A stretch of DNA of 64,000 nucleotides from JAGDMJ01 sp963809695 (lineage in GTDB: Bacteria; Bacteroidota; Ignavibacteria; UBA10030; UBA6906), in NCBI GenBank assembly GCA_963809695.1, contig CAWEKI010000008.1:124001-188000 (forward strand), in the 5' to 3' direction. The notes under the pieces were generated by a model. The model ran no database searches and was not told the origin of the DNA. It was given only the letters and a program-made list of their open reading frames with translations. Of this stretch, positions 26,189 through 34,781 are shown piece after piece. Within the stretch, counting starts at the first letter, position 1. Each line of letters opens with the position of its first letter. A program made the position numbers and the translations under genes.

Positions 26189-28387
26189 TTAGAACTTCAC
26201 TTTGAGTCCTACATTTACCACCCGTGGGAGGAGCAAATTGAAATCGGGCTCAGCCACTTTTTCCGCAGTCGTTGCAAACGAGCTGACATTCCGGAAGTTG
26301 AACAGGTTCATGATCTCAAGGAATGAAAGGCAATCCATACCTGCAAGGGGGAACTGAAAATTGATCCTTGCATCGACTCGCACATAATTCGGGTAATGCA
26401 GGCGCGTGTCATCCACACCCGGGAGATCCGCTCCGTAGGCGTATCCACTTCCATAAAATGCCCGCACGTTTGCCGTCCATTGATGCGCAACGCGGTATTC
26501 GAAGACGGCGGTGACGGTTTTCTGCTGGTCGGTAGGCATGAAATGCCATCCACCCCCGTTATACAGGTTGATTTCGCGCGCCTCCATGAGGGCAAGATTA
26601 ACCCAGGCCATGACACGCTCATCCTTCAGCGTGAACTCCATCTCGATGCCGTCGATTTTTCCTTCGGAATCGTTTCTGGGAGAATGAACGATCTCTCCCG
26701 AGCGCAGGCGAACGAAGGAAATGAGGTTGCGAATATCCTTCCGGTAGAGCTCGATGTGAAATGCAACATCACTTCGCAGTTGGTGGTGCAAGCCAAAGAC
26801 ATAATGGATGGCCTTCTGCATTCGTTGAGGAGAAAGACCTGCACCGGCGGCCGCCAGCAACTCGTCGTGCGTCGCGGATTGATAGTAAACTCCCCATGAG
26901 CCTCGCAGCGTCGGCCCATTTGGGATATGATAGGCCGCGAGGAGCCGTGGACTCACTTTCGTCTCCCGAGTCAGGGAAATATGATCTGCTCGCATGCCAG
27001 CATTGATGAGGAGTTCAGGTGTCGCCTGGAAAATATTCTCCGCATAGAGCCCCGCGCGGTATGATCGCTCCGAGAGCTGAGAGCCCTGATGGATCGGCTG
27101 TTCCGCCACGTTTGTGGGTTGGAATTTGTGGTCCTGCTCGTAGTCGTGTCCCTGGAGTTCCACACCGGTGTTCAGCGAATACCATGGGGCAATCTTCCCT
27201 TCCAGGAAGAGCTTCGCCTCACCGAGTGTGATCTTATCGTCAAGGCCGATTGTCGAGCCGGACAGGGCGGGCGTGTATGGCGCCCGCGAGAGATCCTCAT
27301 ACTGCCGGTAGTATGAGAGGGAAGTGCGAAGCATGGATTCCTGCGAAAGCATGTGCCGGCTGCCGATCGAGACCAGAGTAACTCCATATTCGCCGTTGGC
27401 AATCCCTGACGTTCTGTCCCGGCCGACAAGGAACTGTGCTGTGATGTGGTGATTCTCTCCGGCGGCAAATCCCGCCGTTCCCTGGATGTCAAAGAATGCC
27501 GGTGCGCGATAGTCGCCGTCTGGAAGGTAGTTCGAGATGTAATCCGAATACGTGGTCCGTAAACTCATAACGCCGCTGCCCGCAGCGGAGAGGGGTCCTT
27601 CGAGGGTGATGGCACCATCGGTTAGTGATGCCTCCAGTTGCCCTGCGAGCCTTTCCCGGTTCCCCTGGCGGTATTCCATATCCAGCACCGATGAGAGCCG
27701 GTCTCCGTACCGTGCGGTAAACCCCCCGGGGATAAACGTCATACTTCGGAGAAGACTCAGGTTCACCACGCTCAGGCTTGTGTTGGGCGATTCCTTTACG
27801 TGGAATGGCTCGAGCATCTGCGTGCCGCCAAGCAGGATCAGATTTTCGCTTACTCCACCGCCGCGGACACTGAACTGGCTGGACATCTCGTTGTTGGAAG
27901 TCACCCCCGGAAGCGCTTGAATTGCGCGCAGGGCATCACTGAACGCTCCGCCAATGTGTTCCGTCTGCACGGGAGAAACCGCGGTGCCGGCAAGGCCCGG
28001 CAGCGGCATCAATGGTGAACGCTCAGCGACGACGGTGACTTCTTCGATCAGAACGGAAACGCCAACAAGGGAGATTACCAGATGCAGCGTGATCCCCTGC
28101 ACTGCTGTTGTGTCGACCGTCCGCGTTTTGTATCCAATGCGGTCGAGTTGGAGCGTGCAATGGCCCGGAGGTACGGAAAGCATGAACATCCCCCGTGAAT
28201 CGGTCGTGCACGTCCCGCGGCCGGGAGAAGTGGAAACTGTCACGCCCATTAAGCCTTCAGAGGTCACGGCGTCCTGGACTACACCCGAGATCGAGCAAAC
28301 CTGCGCGCTCACGGGATTGACCAGGCAAGCCCACAGCGCGATTACCGCAGAAAGCGGATACGAACGGCTGCGGCAATTGGTCGCCAT
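26189..28387 (-). CDS. TonB-dependent outer membrane receptor with carboxypeptidase-regulatory-like domain
   Basis: A 732-residue outer-membrane active transporter. Signal peptide about 1-28, then a carboxypeptidase-regulatory-like (CarbopepD_reg) domain (SISGVVQDAVTSEGL...), plug domain (FSDALRAIQALPGV, FSVRGGGVSENLILL) and a barrel ending in VGLKVKF with the terminal Phe used for outer-membrane insertion. It is much shorter than SusC proteins (usually 1000 or more) and no SusD gene is beside it. It lies 14 bases after the small protein gene and 15 before GH92, so it likely takes up the substrate of that enzyme. Confidence 0.9.
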   Translation of the reverse strand: MATNCRSRSYPLSAVIALWACLVNPVSAQVCSISGVVQDAVTSEGLMGVTVSTSPGRGTCTTDSRGMFMLSVPPGHCTLQLDRIGYKTRTVDTTAVQGITLHLVISLVGVSVLIEEVTVVAERSPLMPLPGLAGTAVSPVQTEHIGGAFSDALRAIQALPGVTSNNEMSSQFSVRGGGVSENLILLGGTQMLEPFHVKESPNTSLSVVNLSLLRSMTFIPGGFTARYGDRLSSVLDMEYRQGNRERLAGQLEASLTDGAITLEGPLSAAGSGVMSLRTTYSDYISNYLPDGDYRAPAFFDIQGTAGFAAGENHHITAQFLVGRDRTSGIANGEYGVTLVSIGSRHMLSQESMLRTSLSYYRQYEDLSRAPYTPALSGSTIGLDDKITLGEAKLFLEGKIAPWYSLNTGVELQGHDYEQDHKFQPTNVAEQPIHQGSQLSERSYRAGLYAENIFQATPELLINAGMRADHISLTRETKVSPRLLAAYHIPNGPTLRGSWGVYYQSATHDELLAAAGAGLSPQRMQKAIHYVFGLHHQLRSDVAFHIELYRKDIRNLISFVRLRSGEIVHSPRNDSEGKIDGIEMEFTLKDERVMAWVNLALMEAREINLYNGGGWHFMPTDQQKTVTAVFEYRVAHQWTANVRAFYGSGYAYGADLPGVDDTRLHYPNYVRVDARINFQFPLAGMDCLSFLEIMNLFNFRNVSSFATTAEKVAEPDFNLLLPRVVNVGLKVKF

Positions 28388-28401
28388 GATAAACCGGTGC
28401 T

Positions 28402-28707
28402 CTAGTCCGTGGGAATCCCGCTGGCAAAGAGCCGCGAGAAACCGGTGTACGCTGAGAGGGGTATGAGCTCAAAGCAGATTGAGCCCGCTTTGACCAGCGG
28501 GAATGTCGACAGGATTTCACCAGCTTTCTCGACGCAGGAACATTCCAGGACGAGCACGGCTTGCCGCCGGTCGGTGCGAAAATATATTTCCCTTACCACG
28601 CCCGACTCCTGGAGTTCCCAAACTCTCTTTGCTTCCGCTTTGAGAAGGGAAGGGCTTGCCGATGTGTCCGTGCCTCCGACTTCCCGTTCGATAGCCAGGA
28701 TCTTCAT
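28402..28707 (-). CDS. Small alpha/beta protein, muconolactone isomerase-like fold (function unknown)
   Basis: A 101-residue protein (MKILAIEREVGGTDTS...) of mixed strand and helix pattern, with the look of a dimeric ferredoxin-like barrel such as muconolactone isomerase or YCII proteins: strand, helix with AEAKRVWELQES, strand VREIYFRTDR, strand AVLVLECS, helix, strand FELIPLSAY. I do not recognise a function. It has no signal peptide or metal motif. Its gene ends 14 bases before the TonB receptor gene, so it may be expressed with it. Homologues are sometimes labelled superoxide dismutase without support. Confidence 0.68.
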   Translation of the reverse strand: MKILAIEREVGGTDTSASPSLLKAEAKRVWELQESGVVREIYFRTDRRQAVLVLECSCVEKAGEILSTFPLVKAGSICFELIPLSAYTGFSRLFASGIPTD

Positions 28708-28878
28708 GAGGTCGCCTGCTATGCAGGGATTAATCTTTTCTCAAAACAGATGCTGTACGGATTACTCTCCGCAGCGCGCGATCTGCATGTATCCTGAGGA
28801 CCGGTACAGGGAGAGAGGCTCGGGCTGCTCCGTTCCAGTTTCGCGCCGGAGGCCTGCCCGGCCTTTTTCTCTGAACGC

Positions 28879-29565
28879 TCATCCGCCTCCCTTTTTGTCC
28901 GGGTGCGGCATCACTCCGAGTTCGTCCAGGGACTGGAACAGGTCCGCTGCGTCCCGGTATACCCGGAATGCCCCAGCTTTGCTCAGCTCGTCTTCGCCAT
29001 ATCCACCGCTGAGCAATCCGATGCTGAGGATTCCTGCCCTCCTGGCAGCCAGGAGATCCCAGACAGCGTCTCCCACGACGTAGCACTCTCCGGCGGAAAG
29101 ACCCAGACGACGCTGGCATTCCAAGAAGAGGTCCGGCTCGGGCTTTGCGCGAAGAACATCCCCTCTCTCCACGACAATGGTCTCCTCGCCGACACCGAGA
29201 GCCTCGAGTGAAGCGTTGATTTCCGGGCGTCGTCCCGATGTCGCAATGCCATGAGGGATCTTGTTCGACCGCAGGAATTTCAACAGCTCGACAGCTCCCG
29301 GCAACGGACGACGGTTGGGGAGAAGCTGTGCGAAGAGTTCCCCGTGACGCCGCTGCAGTGACTGGGCTTCCTTCGTACTGAGTTCACGGCCCAGTTCGCG
29401 GCCGACAGCGCGCGTGAAGAGACCCCCGCTCATGCCAATCCGGCGATGGATTTTCCACCCGTCGATGCCCACTTTTCCCTCGGCAAGAGCGAGCTGCCAG
29501 GCAAAAATATGCGCGTAAACGGTGTCTACAAGCGTGCCGTCCAGATCGAAAATGAGAGCCTGCAT
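28879..29565 (-). CDS. HAD-superfamily phosphatase (phosphoglycolate phosphatase/PGM-like)
   Basis: A 228-residue HAD subfamily IA hydrolase. The nucleophile and acid aspartates are in IFDLDGTLVDT at residues 5-15, the Ser/Thr of motif II in GIATSGRR, the Lys in AKPEPDLFLE and the acidic motif IV in VVGDAVWDLLAARRAG. A four-helix cap lies at about 20-85. The substrate cannot be read from sequence; beta-phosphoglucomutase and small sugar phosphatases are the nearest types. It starts 24 bases after the S9 peptidase stop, so the two may share a transcript; 171 bases without a gene follow it. Confidence 0.85.
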   Translation of the reverse strand: MQALIFDLDGTLVDTVYAHIFAWQLALAEGKVGIDGWKIHRRIGMSGGLFTRAVGRELGRELSTKEAQSLQRRHGELFAQLLPNRRPLPGAVELLKFLRSNKIPHGIATSGRRPEINASLEALGVGEETIVVERGDVLRAKPEPDLFLECQRRLGLSAGECYVVGDAVWDLLAARRAGILSIGLLSGGYGEDELSKAGAFRVYRDAADLFQSLDELGVMPHPDKKGGG

Positions 29566-29589
29566 TGTTTTACGCGATCCCGTTTGTTG

Positions 29590-31704
29590 CTACTCTGTCC
29601 CGCTTCCCGTTGGAGCACGGAGTGGTGGACTGCTTTTCTCGTAGGCCTGATTTCTCCACATCTTTAGCATGTCATAGGGGGCTGGGGGGCCGCCGAGATA
29701 CTTGTGGAACCAGTCGAGATGCGCATTGTAATAGAATGGCATCGACTTGACATAATTTGGCCAGTGCCCGTCGTTCTTGAACACGATCAGGCGGGATGGA
29801 ACGCCCTCCTCCTGAAGGTCGGTGAAGAATTCCAGACTCTGAGTGTATGGAACCCGGTAGTCCTGTTCCCCCGTAATAACGAGGCAGGGTGTCTTGAAGT
29901 TCTTCACGAATCTGTTTGGGGAGAATTTCTCATACAGATTTGATTTCCATGGAGTGCCGCCAAGGTCCCATTGGGGAAACCAGAGTTCTTCAGTAGCGCC
30001 ATGCATAGCAGGAAGATCGTACACCCCCATCATACTGGCGATCGCTTTGAACCGATTGGTGTGTCCTTCCAGCCACATCATCATGTACCCGCCGTAGGAC
30101 CATCCCATGGCTCCCATCCGGTCTTTGTCCACCCAGGGGATCTTCTCCAATGAGTCGGCCACGGCCATGATGTCCTGGAAGACTTTGCCTGTCCAGTCTT
30201 TTGAAATGGCCGCGGTGAACTCCTGACCGAAGCCTGTGGACCCGTGAGGATTGGGGAAGGCAACGATATATCCTGAGCCGGGATAAACCTGCCAGTCGCC
30301 GCGGAACCCATCTGTCCACTGGTCTTGTGGCCCTCCATGCACGTTCAAAATCAGCGGGTACTTCTTTGCCGGATCAAAGCCATGCGGCTTCACGATATAG
30401 GTCTGGATTCTCTTCCCGGTAGGGGAAGTGATCCAGATCTCTTCCGCCGGACGGATGTCCACCGAATCCTCAACGGGTTTGTTGAAGAAGGTCAGGCGCT
30501 GCAAGCGTTTGCCATCGGCGCCTACACGCCAGATATCGCGGGGCTCCGCTACCGATCTCCGCACAAGGCTGATGGTCTTCCCGTCCGGTGCGATGGTGAA
30601 GGCATCGGTCGTTCTGGGATTTACGACTTCTCTAATATGCCTGGTGGTGATGTTCATGTCGTACAGCGGCACACTCCCTTTGACGTCCGCCATAAAGTAA
30701 ATACTTCGCGAGTCGGGTGCCCACTTGAAATCGACGACCCAGTTGTCAAAAGCCTCCGAAATGACCGCCCTCGTTTTCTTCTGGCGATCGTAGAGCGCGA
30801 GAAGGAACCGGTCCGACTCATAACCAGGGACAACCTGCAGGCGATACGCGATGTAGCGGCCGTCCGGAGAATAAGCGGGATCCCCATCATAGGCATGGTT
30901 GTCTGCGGTAATGTTGACCGGCTGCCCTCCCATGGTTGGGACGATCCAGAGATCCTTGTTCGTTGTTTCCGCTTCGTTCGAATCGTGGTTGGACACGAAG
31001 CAGAGTTCCTTGCCGTCAGGCGAGATGGCGAACCCCACGCCGCCGAGCGAAAAAGCGGGCGCATCGTGGTCGCCCGGCGAGAGGTCCACTATGCCATGTG
31101 ATTTGATCTCGAAGCTGAACAGATGCGTCCTGGTGCCATCCTTCCATGACGTCCAATGCCGGTAAAGCAACTTGTCGGTCATATGAGCCTGGAGCGGACC
31201 GGACTTCATAGCCTCTTCGATTCGTTTGTTGCAAGCCGTGTCGGCTCCGCACTCCGGGAATACCTCACTTGAGAAAATGATCGACTTGCCGTCGGGGTTC
31301 CACTCCGGTGCGCCGATTCCACCCGGGAAATTCGTCAACTGATGCGGGTCGCCTCCAATGATGGGGAGAACCCAGGCCTGGCTTCCATTGACCCTGGTTG
31401 AGACGAAGAGCAGCCCTTTTCCGTCCGGTGACCACCGGGGGTGGGAATCCGTGCCAGCATCGTCGGTCAACTGCCGCACGTCCTTCCCATCAGCGTCCAT
31501 GATGTAGATCTCCGCGTTCGTCTTCCCGCCCTCCAGACTGTCTTCCTCTACGACGAATGCGATCCACTTGCCGTCGGGGGAGTACTGCGGATCTTCAACG
31601 CTCTTGATGTGATAGAGGTCGGCGATGGTGAACGCTTTCTTCTGCGAAAATGAAGGAGCAACGAGAATCAGTGCCGTAACACAAAGAATGACGAGAGTTT
31701 TCAT
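29590..31704 (-). CDS. S9 family peptidase (dipeptidyl/acylaminoacyl type), exported
   Basis: A 704-residue serine peptidase of the prolyl oligopeptidase family. Start chosen at the ATG ending at 31704 because it gives a signal peptide (MKTLVILCVTALILVAPSFSQ); a longer frame adds only ten residues and has no ribosome site. The N-terminal half is a WD40-like beta-propeller (repeats such as PQYSPDGKWIAFV, PRWSPDGKGLLFV). The alpha/beta-hydrolase domain starts near 430; catalytic Ser in GWSYGGYMMMW, Asp in GEQDYRVPY, His in NDGHWPNY. Probably periplasmic and used for peptide nutrition. First gene of the leftward run; a palindrome and possible promoter lie in front of it. Confidence 0.9.
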   Translation of the reverse strand: MKTLVILCVTALILVAPSFSQKKAFTIADLYHIKSVEDPQYSPDGKWIAFVVEEDSLEGGKTNAEIYIMDADGKDVRQLTDDAGTDSHPRWSPDGKGLLFVSTRVNGSQAWVLPIIGGDPHQLTNFPGGIGAPEWNPDGKSIIFSSEVFPECGADTACNKRIEEAMKSGPLQAHMTDKLLYRHWTSWKDGTRTHLFSFEIKSHGIVDLSPGDHDAPAFSLGGVGFAISPDGKELCFVSNHDSNEAETTNKDLWIVPTMGGQPVNITADNHAYDGDPAYSPDGRYIAYRLQVVPGYESDRFLLALYDRQKKTRAVISEAFDNWVVDFKWAPDSRSIYFMADVKGSVPLYDMNITTRHIREVVNPRTTDAFTIAPDGKTISLVRRSVAEPRDIWRVGADGKRLQRLTFFNKPVEDSVDIRPAEEIWITSPTGKRIQTYIVKPHGFDPAKKYPLILNVHGGPQDQWTDGFRGDWQVYPGSGYIVAFPNPHGSTGFGQEFTAAISKDWTGKVFQDIMAVADSLEKIPWVDKDRMGAMGWSYGGYMMMWLEGHTNRFKAIASMMGVYDLPAMHGATEELWFPQWDLGGTPWKSNLYEKFSPNRFVKNFKTPCLVITGEQDYRVPYTQSLEFFTDLQEEGVPSRLIVFKNDGHWPNYVKSMPFYYNAHLDWFHKYLGGPPAPYDMLKMWRNQAYEKSSPPLRAPTGSGTE

Positions 31705-31781
31705 GAATTGTTTTGGTCCTGGTGCATGTTGCATTCTCGTTCTGGCTGCGGAGGCTTGACCCGATCGGGGGCGAGGATGAT

Positions 31782-31794
31782 GTTAATAATTAAC
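31782..31794. promoter_or_regulatory. Palindrome between S9 peptidase and alr
   Basis: GTTAATAATTAAC is a perfect 13-base palindrome around a central A. On the - strand it covers a possible -7 (TAATTATT) that lies 21 bases after a TTG. It looks like an operator for a dimeric regulator of the S9 run or alr, but no factor is known. Confidence 0.35.
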
Positions 31795-31858
31795 AAAGAG
31801 AGCCCGTGAAAAGCAATGTCCTTGAAATTGGTTCCCAGACTTTCGATATTTTATCACT

Positions 31859-32992
31859 ATGACGTCTATCCTCGGGTCTACCCATCCCACGCACGCTGTC
31901 ATTGACCTCGCTGCTTTCCGAAAGAACATAGCAGCCGTCCGGTCCTCGATCGCCGCCGGAACCGGGATCATGGCTGTTGTGAAGGCCGATGCGTACGGAC
32001 ATGGCATGTTCAAGATTGCTGCGGAAGCCGTTGACATTGGCGTTGAATACCTGGGTGTTGCCAGGTCATACGAAGGTGCACAACTCAGAGAGGCTGGGAT
32101 TGAGATCCCAATCCTCGCATTTGAAATAGTGCCGGCCGAGCACCAGGCCGCCGCTATTGAGCATGACCTGGACCTTACATTGAGTTCTGTGGAGGGGGCG
32201 CAGCAACTGAACGATGCGGCTGCACGCGCCCGACGCAAGGTGCGCGTGCACGTGAAGGTTGACACGGGGATGGGGCGGCTAGGGTTGAGCTCCGCGTCGG
32301 CGGCGGAGGATATCGAAACGATTGCGCGGTTACCCTGGATAGACCTGGTGGGTATGTACAGCCACTTTGCAACCTCTGAAGACCCTGATCAGACCTTTGC
32401 GCGGCAGCAACTGGAGCTGTTTTCCCGTGTGGTCGAGGATCTTCACCGGCGCCGGATCTCCGTGCGGCTCCGTCACATGGCAAACAGCGGAGCCATCCTT
32501 GAACTTCCCGAATCGCATTTCGAATTGGTGCGGCCGGGGCTGATGCTGTACGGATACACTCCGCGTCCGGGCATGGCACAACGTGTTCAGCTCTCACCGG
32601 TGATGTCTCTGGTTTCGCGGGTAGCATTTCTGAAACGCGTAGGCCCGAACAGCAGCATTTCGTACGGGCGTGGTTACTTCACAACCAGCGAGACCGGGAT
32701 TGCAACTATCCCCGTCGGGTACGGAGACGGGTACTCCCGTCTGCTGACGGGGAAGGCTGAGGTCTTGATCCGGGGAAGGCGATATCCGGTGGCCGGCACG
32801 GTATGCATGGATCAGTTGATGGTGGATGTCGGCCCCGAGAGCGACGTTCGGGAAGGGGACGTTGTAACGTTGATCGGCAAGGATGGTGGGGAAGCCATCT
32901 GGTGTTGGGAACTTGCCGGGAAGATCGGGACCATCCCGTATGAGATTACCTGTCTTGTCACTTCCCGGGTACCGCGGCGGTTCACGCAGTGA
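31859..32992 (+). CDS. alr: Alanine racemase
   Basis: PLP enzyme that converts L-alanine to D-alanine for peptidoglycan. 377 residues: N-terminal (beta/alpha)8 barrel with the PLP Lys in AVVKADAYGHG and a C-terminal beta domain with the catalytic Tyr in ISYGRGYF and the CMDQLMVDVG motif. No Shine-Dalgarno precedes the ATG. Instead TATTTTAT (31847-31854) ends four bases before it, and a TTG lies 22 bases before that, so the transcript may start at the ATG (leaderless). Transcribed away from the S9 peptidase. Confidence 0.95.
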   Translation: MTSILGSTHPTHAVIDLAAFRKNIAAVRSSIAAGTGIMAVVKADAYGHGMFKIAAEAVDIGVEYLGVARSYEGAQLREAGIEIPILAFEIVPAEHQAAAIEHDLDLTLSSVEGAQQLNDAAARARRKVRVHVKVDTGMGRLGLSSASAAEDIETIARLPWIDLVGMYSHFATSEDPDQTFARQQLELFSRVVEDLHRRRISVRLRHMANSGAILELPESHFELVRPGLMLYGYTPRPGMAQRVQLSPVMSLVSRVAFLKRVGPNSSISYGRGYFTTSETGIATIPVGYGDGYSRLLTGKAEVLIRGRRYPVAGTVCMDQLMVDVGPESDVREGDVVTLIGKDGGEAIWCWELAGKIGTIPYEITCLVTSRVPRRFTQ

Positions 32993-33113
32993 CCGATGAA
33001 AAGACATCGTGGAAAGTGACCACGCGCACGGTTTTTTTCCGCCGTATGTCCGTACTTGATTCCGTGACAGGTACACGATTGTAAGCCGATCTGCGACTGT
33101 GAAGGAGTAGCCA

Positions 33114-33560
33114 ATGACCATCCTCGTTGTTGATGATGAACCAGAATATCGCCTCGTTATAAAGACCGTTCTCCTGGGAGAAGGCTTTAAGGTGGTTGCT
33201 GCGGAGAATGGTGAAGAGGGGCTGAAGATGCTCCAGGAGGCCGACATCGATATTGTCGTCTCGGACATCTACATGCCCGTGATGGATGGCATCCGGTTTC
33301 ATCGGGCTGTCCGGGCGTTGCCCCGGTTCGAGAAACTTCCATTTCTCTTTGTCTCTGCTTTTGATGACCAACACACGTTGGAGGCCGTCCAGAATCCGCG
33401 CTATGAGGGATTCCTCCGCAAGGCACGTCCGACGGAAGAGATGGTCGAGTGGATCCGGTATCTCACTGCCCCCGAAGGAGCGCGATCGAAAATCATTCCC
33501 GGAGGAACACGCTCCAAACTGAACAGCGAGCGCGGGTACCGGGGCGGTCCGTTTATTTGA
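33114..33560 (+). CDS. Single-domain response regulator (CheY-like)
   Basis: A 148-residue receiver domain with no output domain. Acidic pocket DDE at residues 7-9, phosphoacceptor Asp51 in VVSDIYMPVMDG, Ser in FLFVSAFDD and the conserved Lys in GFLRKARP. AAGGAG lies 8 bases before the ATG, a good ribosome site. A 20-residue polar tail (KIIPGGTRSK...) follows the fold and might bind a partner. No kinase gene is near it, so its signalling pathway is not visible here. A short GC hairpin (33564-33577) follows the stop. Confidence 0.85.
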   Translation: MTILVVDDEPEYRLVIKTVLLGEGFKVVAAENGEEGLKMLQEADIDIVVSDIYMPVMDGIRFHRAVRALPRFEKLPFLFVSAFDDQHTLEAVQNPRYEGFLRKARPTEEMVEWIRYLTAPEGARSKIIPGGTRSKLNSERGYRGGPFI

Positions 33561-33672
33561 CGCCGGGCTACAGCCCGAAGCGCCCCTGCGGTCATCTGCA
33601 CCGTCATTTTCGCTTGCCAACATCTACGCCTCCGCTTCTTTAGTCTTTGACGCCCGCGCCGGACGCGGCTAT

Positions 33673-33703
33673 TTGGGTTTCATCCCGCGAATCCGTATCT
33701 TTT
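33673..33703 (+). promoter_or_regulatory. Predicted promoter of the tdh-M28-lactate gene run
   Basis: TTG at 33673-33675, 20-base spacer, TATCTTTT at 33696-33703: a near-consensus Bacteroidota -33/-7 promoter. Transcription would start about 36 bases before the ATG at 33744. The gap before it (33561-33672) holds only a short hairpin. Confidence 0.6.
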
Positions 33704-33743
33704 ATGCGGCCTTCATTCCGTTTCATTCCTTGCCAAAACTCCT

Positions 33744-34781
33744 ATGACTGACCACATCCGCAAGCCCGCAATCCTTGTTACGGGTGCCAACGGAGAAATG
33801 GGGCATGGGCTCATCGAGCGTCTTGCCGAGGCAAAATATGCCCAAATCATCGGGATCGACGTTCGACCGATTGACCCCGCGATTTCGGCCCGTTGCAGCG
33901 CTACTATCGTTGGAGACATTCTGGACCAGCTCCTGCTTGAGCGGCTCCAGAGTGAATATGAGATCCACAGTGTGTTCCATCTCGCCGCGCTCCTGTCCAC
34001 GCGTGCCGAGTTCACGCCCGAAGCGGCGCATCGGGTGAACGTGGAAGGCACGATGCATCTGCTGAAATTGGCTCTCGAGCAATCCCGATGGCATGGATCG
34101 CCGGTGAAGTTCCTTTTTCCGAGCTCGATAGCAGTGTACGGCCTCCCGAGCGTTGCGGCAAAGGAACGGGCGGGCAGGGTGAAGGAGCAACATTGGAACA
34201 TGCCGATCACGATGTATGGCTGCAACAAGCTCTATTGTGAACATTTGGGGCGCTACTATTCGATGCACTACCGCCAGCTCGCGGCGGATACGGAGAAGGG
34301 AAGAGGAGGGGTGGATTTCCGCAGCATTCGTTTTCCGGGACTCATTAGTGCCGCAACACTTCCCAGCGGGGGAACGAGCGATTTCGCACCCGAAATGCTC
34401 CATGCGGCCGCGCAAGGCAAGACGTACTCCTGCTTCGTGCGCAAGGACGTCCGGATTCCTTTCATGGTCATGCCGGATGCTATCAGCGCCTTCCTGAAGC
34501 TGGAAGCTGCTCCGCGGGAGCAGTTGACCCAGTTCGTCTATAATATCGGCAGCTTCAGCCTGTCCGCCGGCGAAATACGGGACATCGTGCTCCGGGAATT
34601 CCGCAACACGGATATCCAATTCGCTCCCGATGACAAGCGGCAGGCGATCGTTGATTCCTGGCCCGCAGATGTCGATGACACGCCTGCCCGTGACGACTGG
34701 GGTCTTTCCCCCGAGTATGATGGCGCGCGTGCGTTTGCCGAATATTTGATCCCCCAGATCAGGAAGACATATGGCTGTTGA
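33744..34781 (+). CDS. tdh: L-threonine 3-dehydrogenase, SDR type
   Basis: NAD-dependent oxidation of threonine to 2-amino-3-ketobutyrate. This is the short-chain-dehydrogenase form, not the zinc form. Seen in 345 residues: GANGEMG nucleotide-binding motif (15-21), active Tyr and Lys in MYGCNKLYCE, and two blocks typical for this enzyme: RFPGLISAATLPSGGTSDFA and KRQAIVDSWPADVDD...ARDDWG. No glycine C-acetyltransferase (kbl) is adjacent. Its end overlaps the M28 peptidase by 11 bases. Threonine breakdown next to a peptidase gene suggests amino-acid use. Confidence 0.87.
   Translation: MTDHIRKPAILVTGANGEMGHGLIERLAEAKYAQIIGIDVRPIDPAISARCSATIVGDILDQLLLERLQSEYEIHSVFHLAALLSTRAEFTPEAAHRVNVEGTMHLLKLALEQSRWHGSPVKFLFPSSIAVYGLPSVAAKERAGRVKEQHWNMPITMYGCNKLYCEHLGRYYSMHYRQLAADTEKGRGGVDFRSIRFPGLISAATLPSGGTSDFAPEMLHAAAQGKTYSCFVRKDVRIPFMVMPDAISAFLKLEAAPREQLTQFVYNIGSFSLSAGEIRDIVLREFRNTDIQFAPDDKRQAIVDSWPADVDDTPARDDWGLSPEYDGARAFAEYLIPQIRKTYGC

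Noticed and set aside
28840..28875. Terminator-like GGCC...GGCC followed by T run on the + strand
   Set aside because: Stem is short and no + strand gene ends before it; the - strand genes would not use it.
33564..33577. CGGGCT-AC-AGCCCG hairpin after the response regulator
   Set aside because: Six-bp stem with a 2-base loop and no T run; not a convincing terminator.
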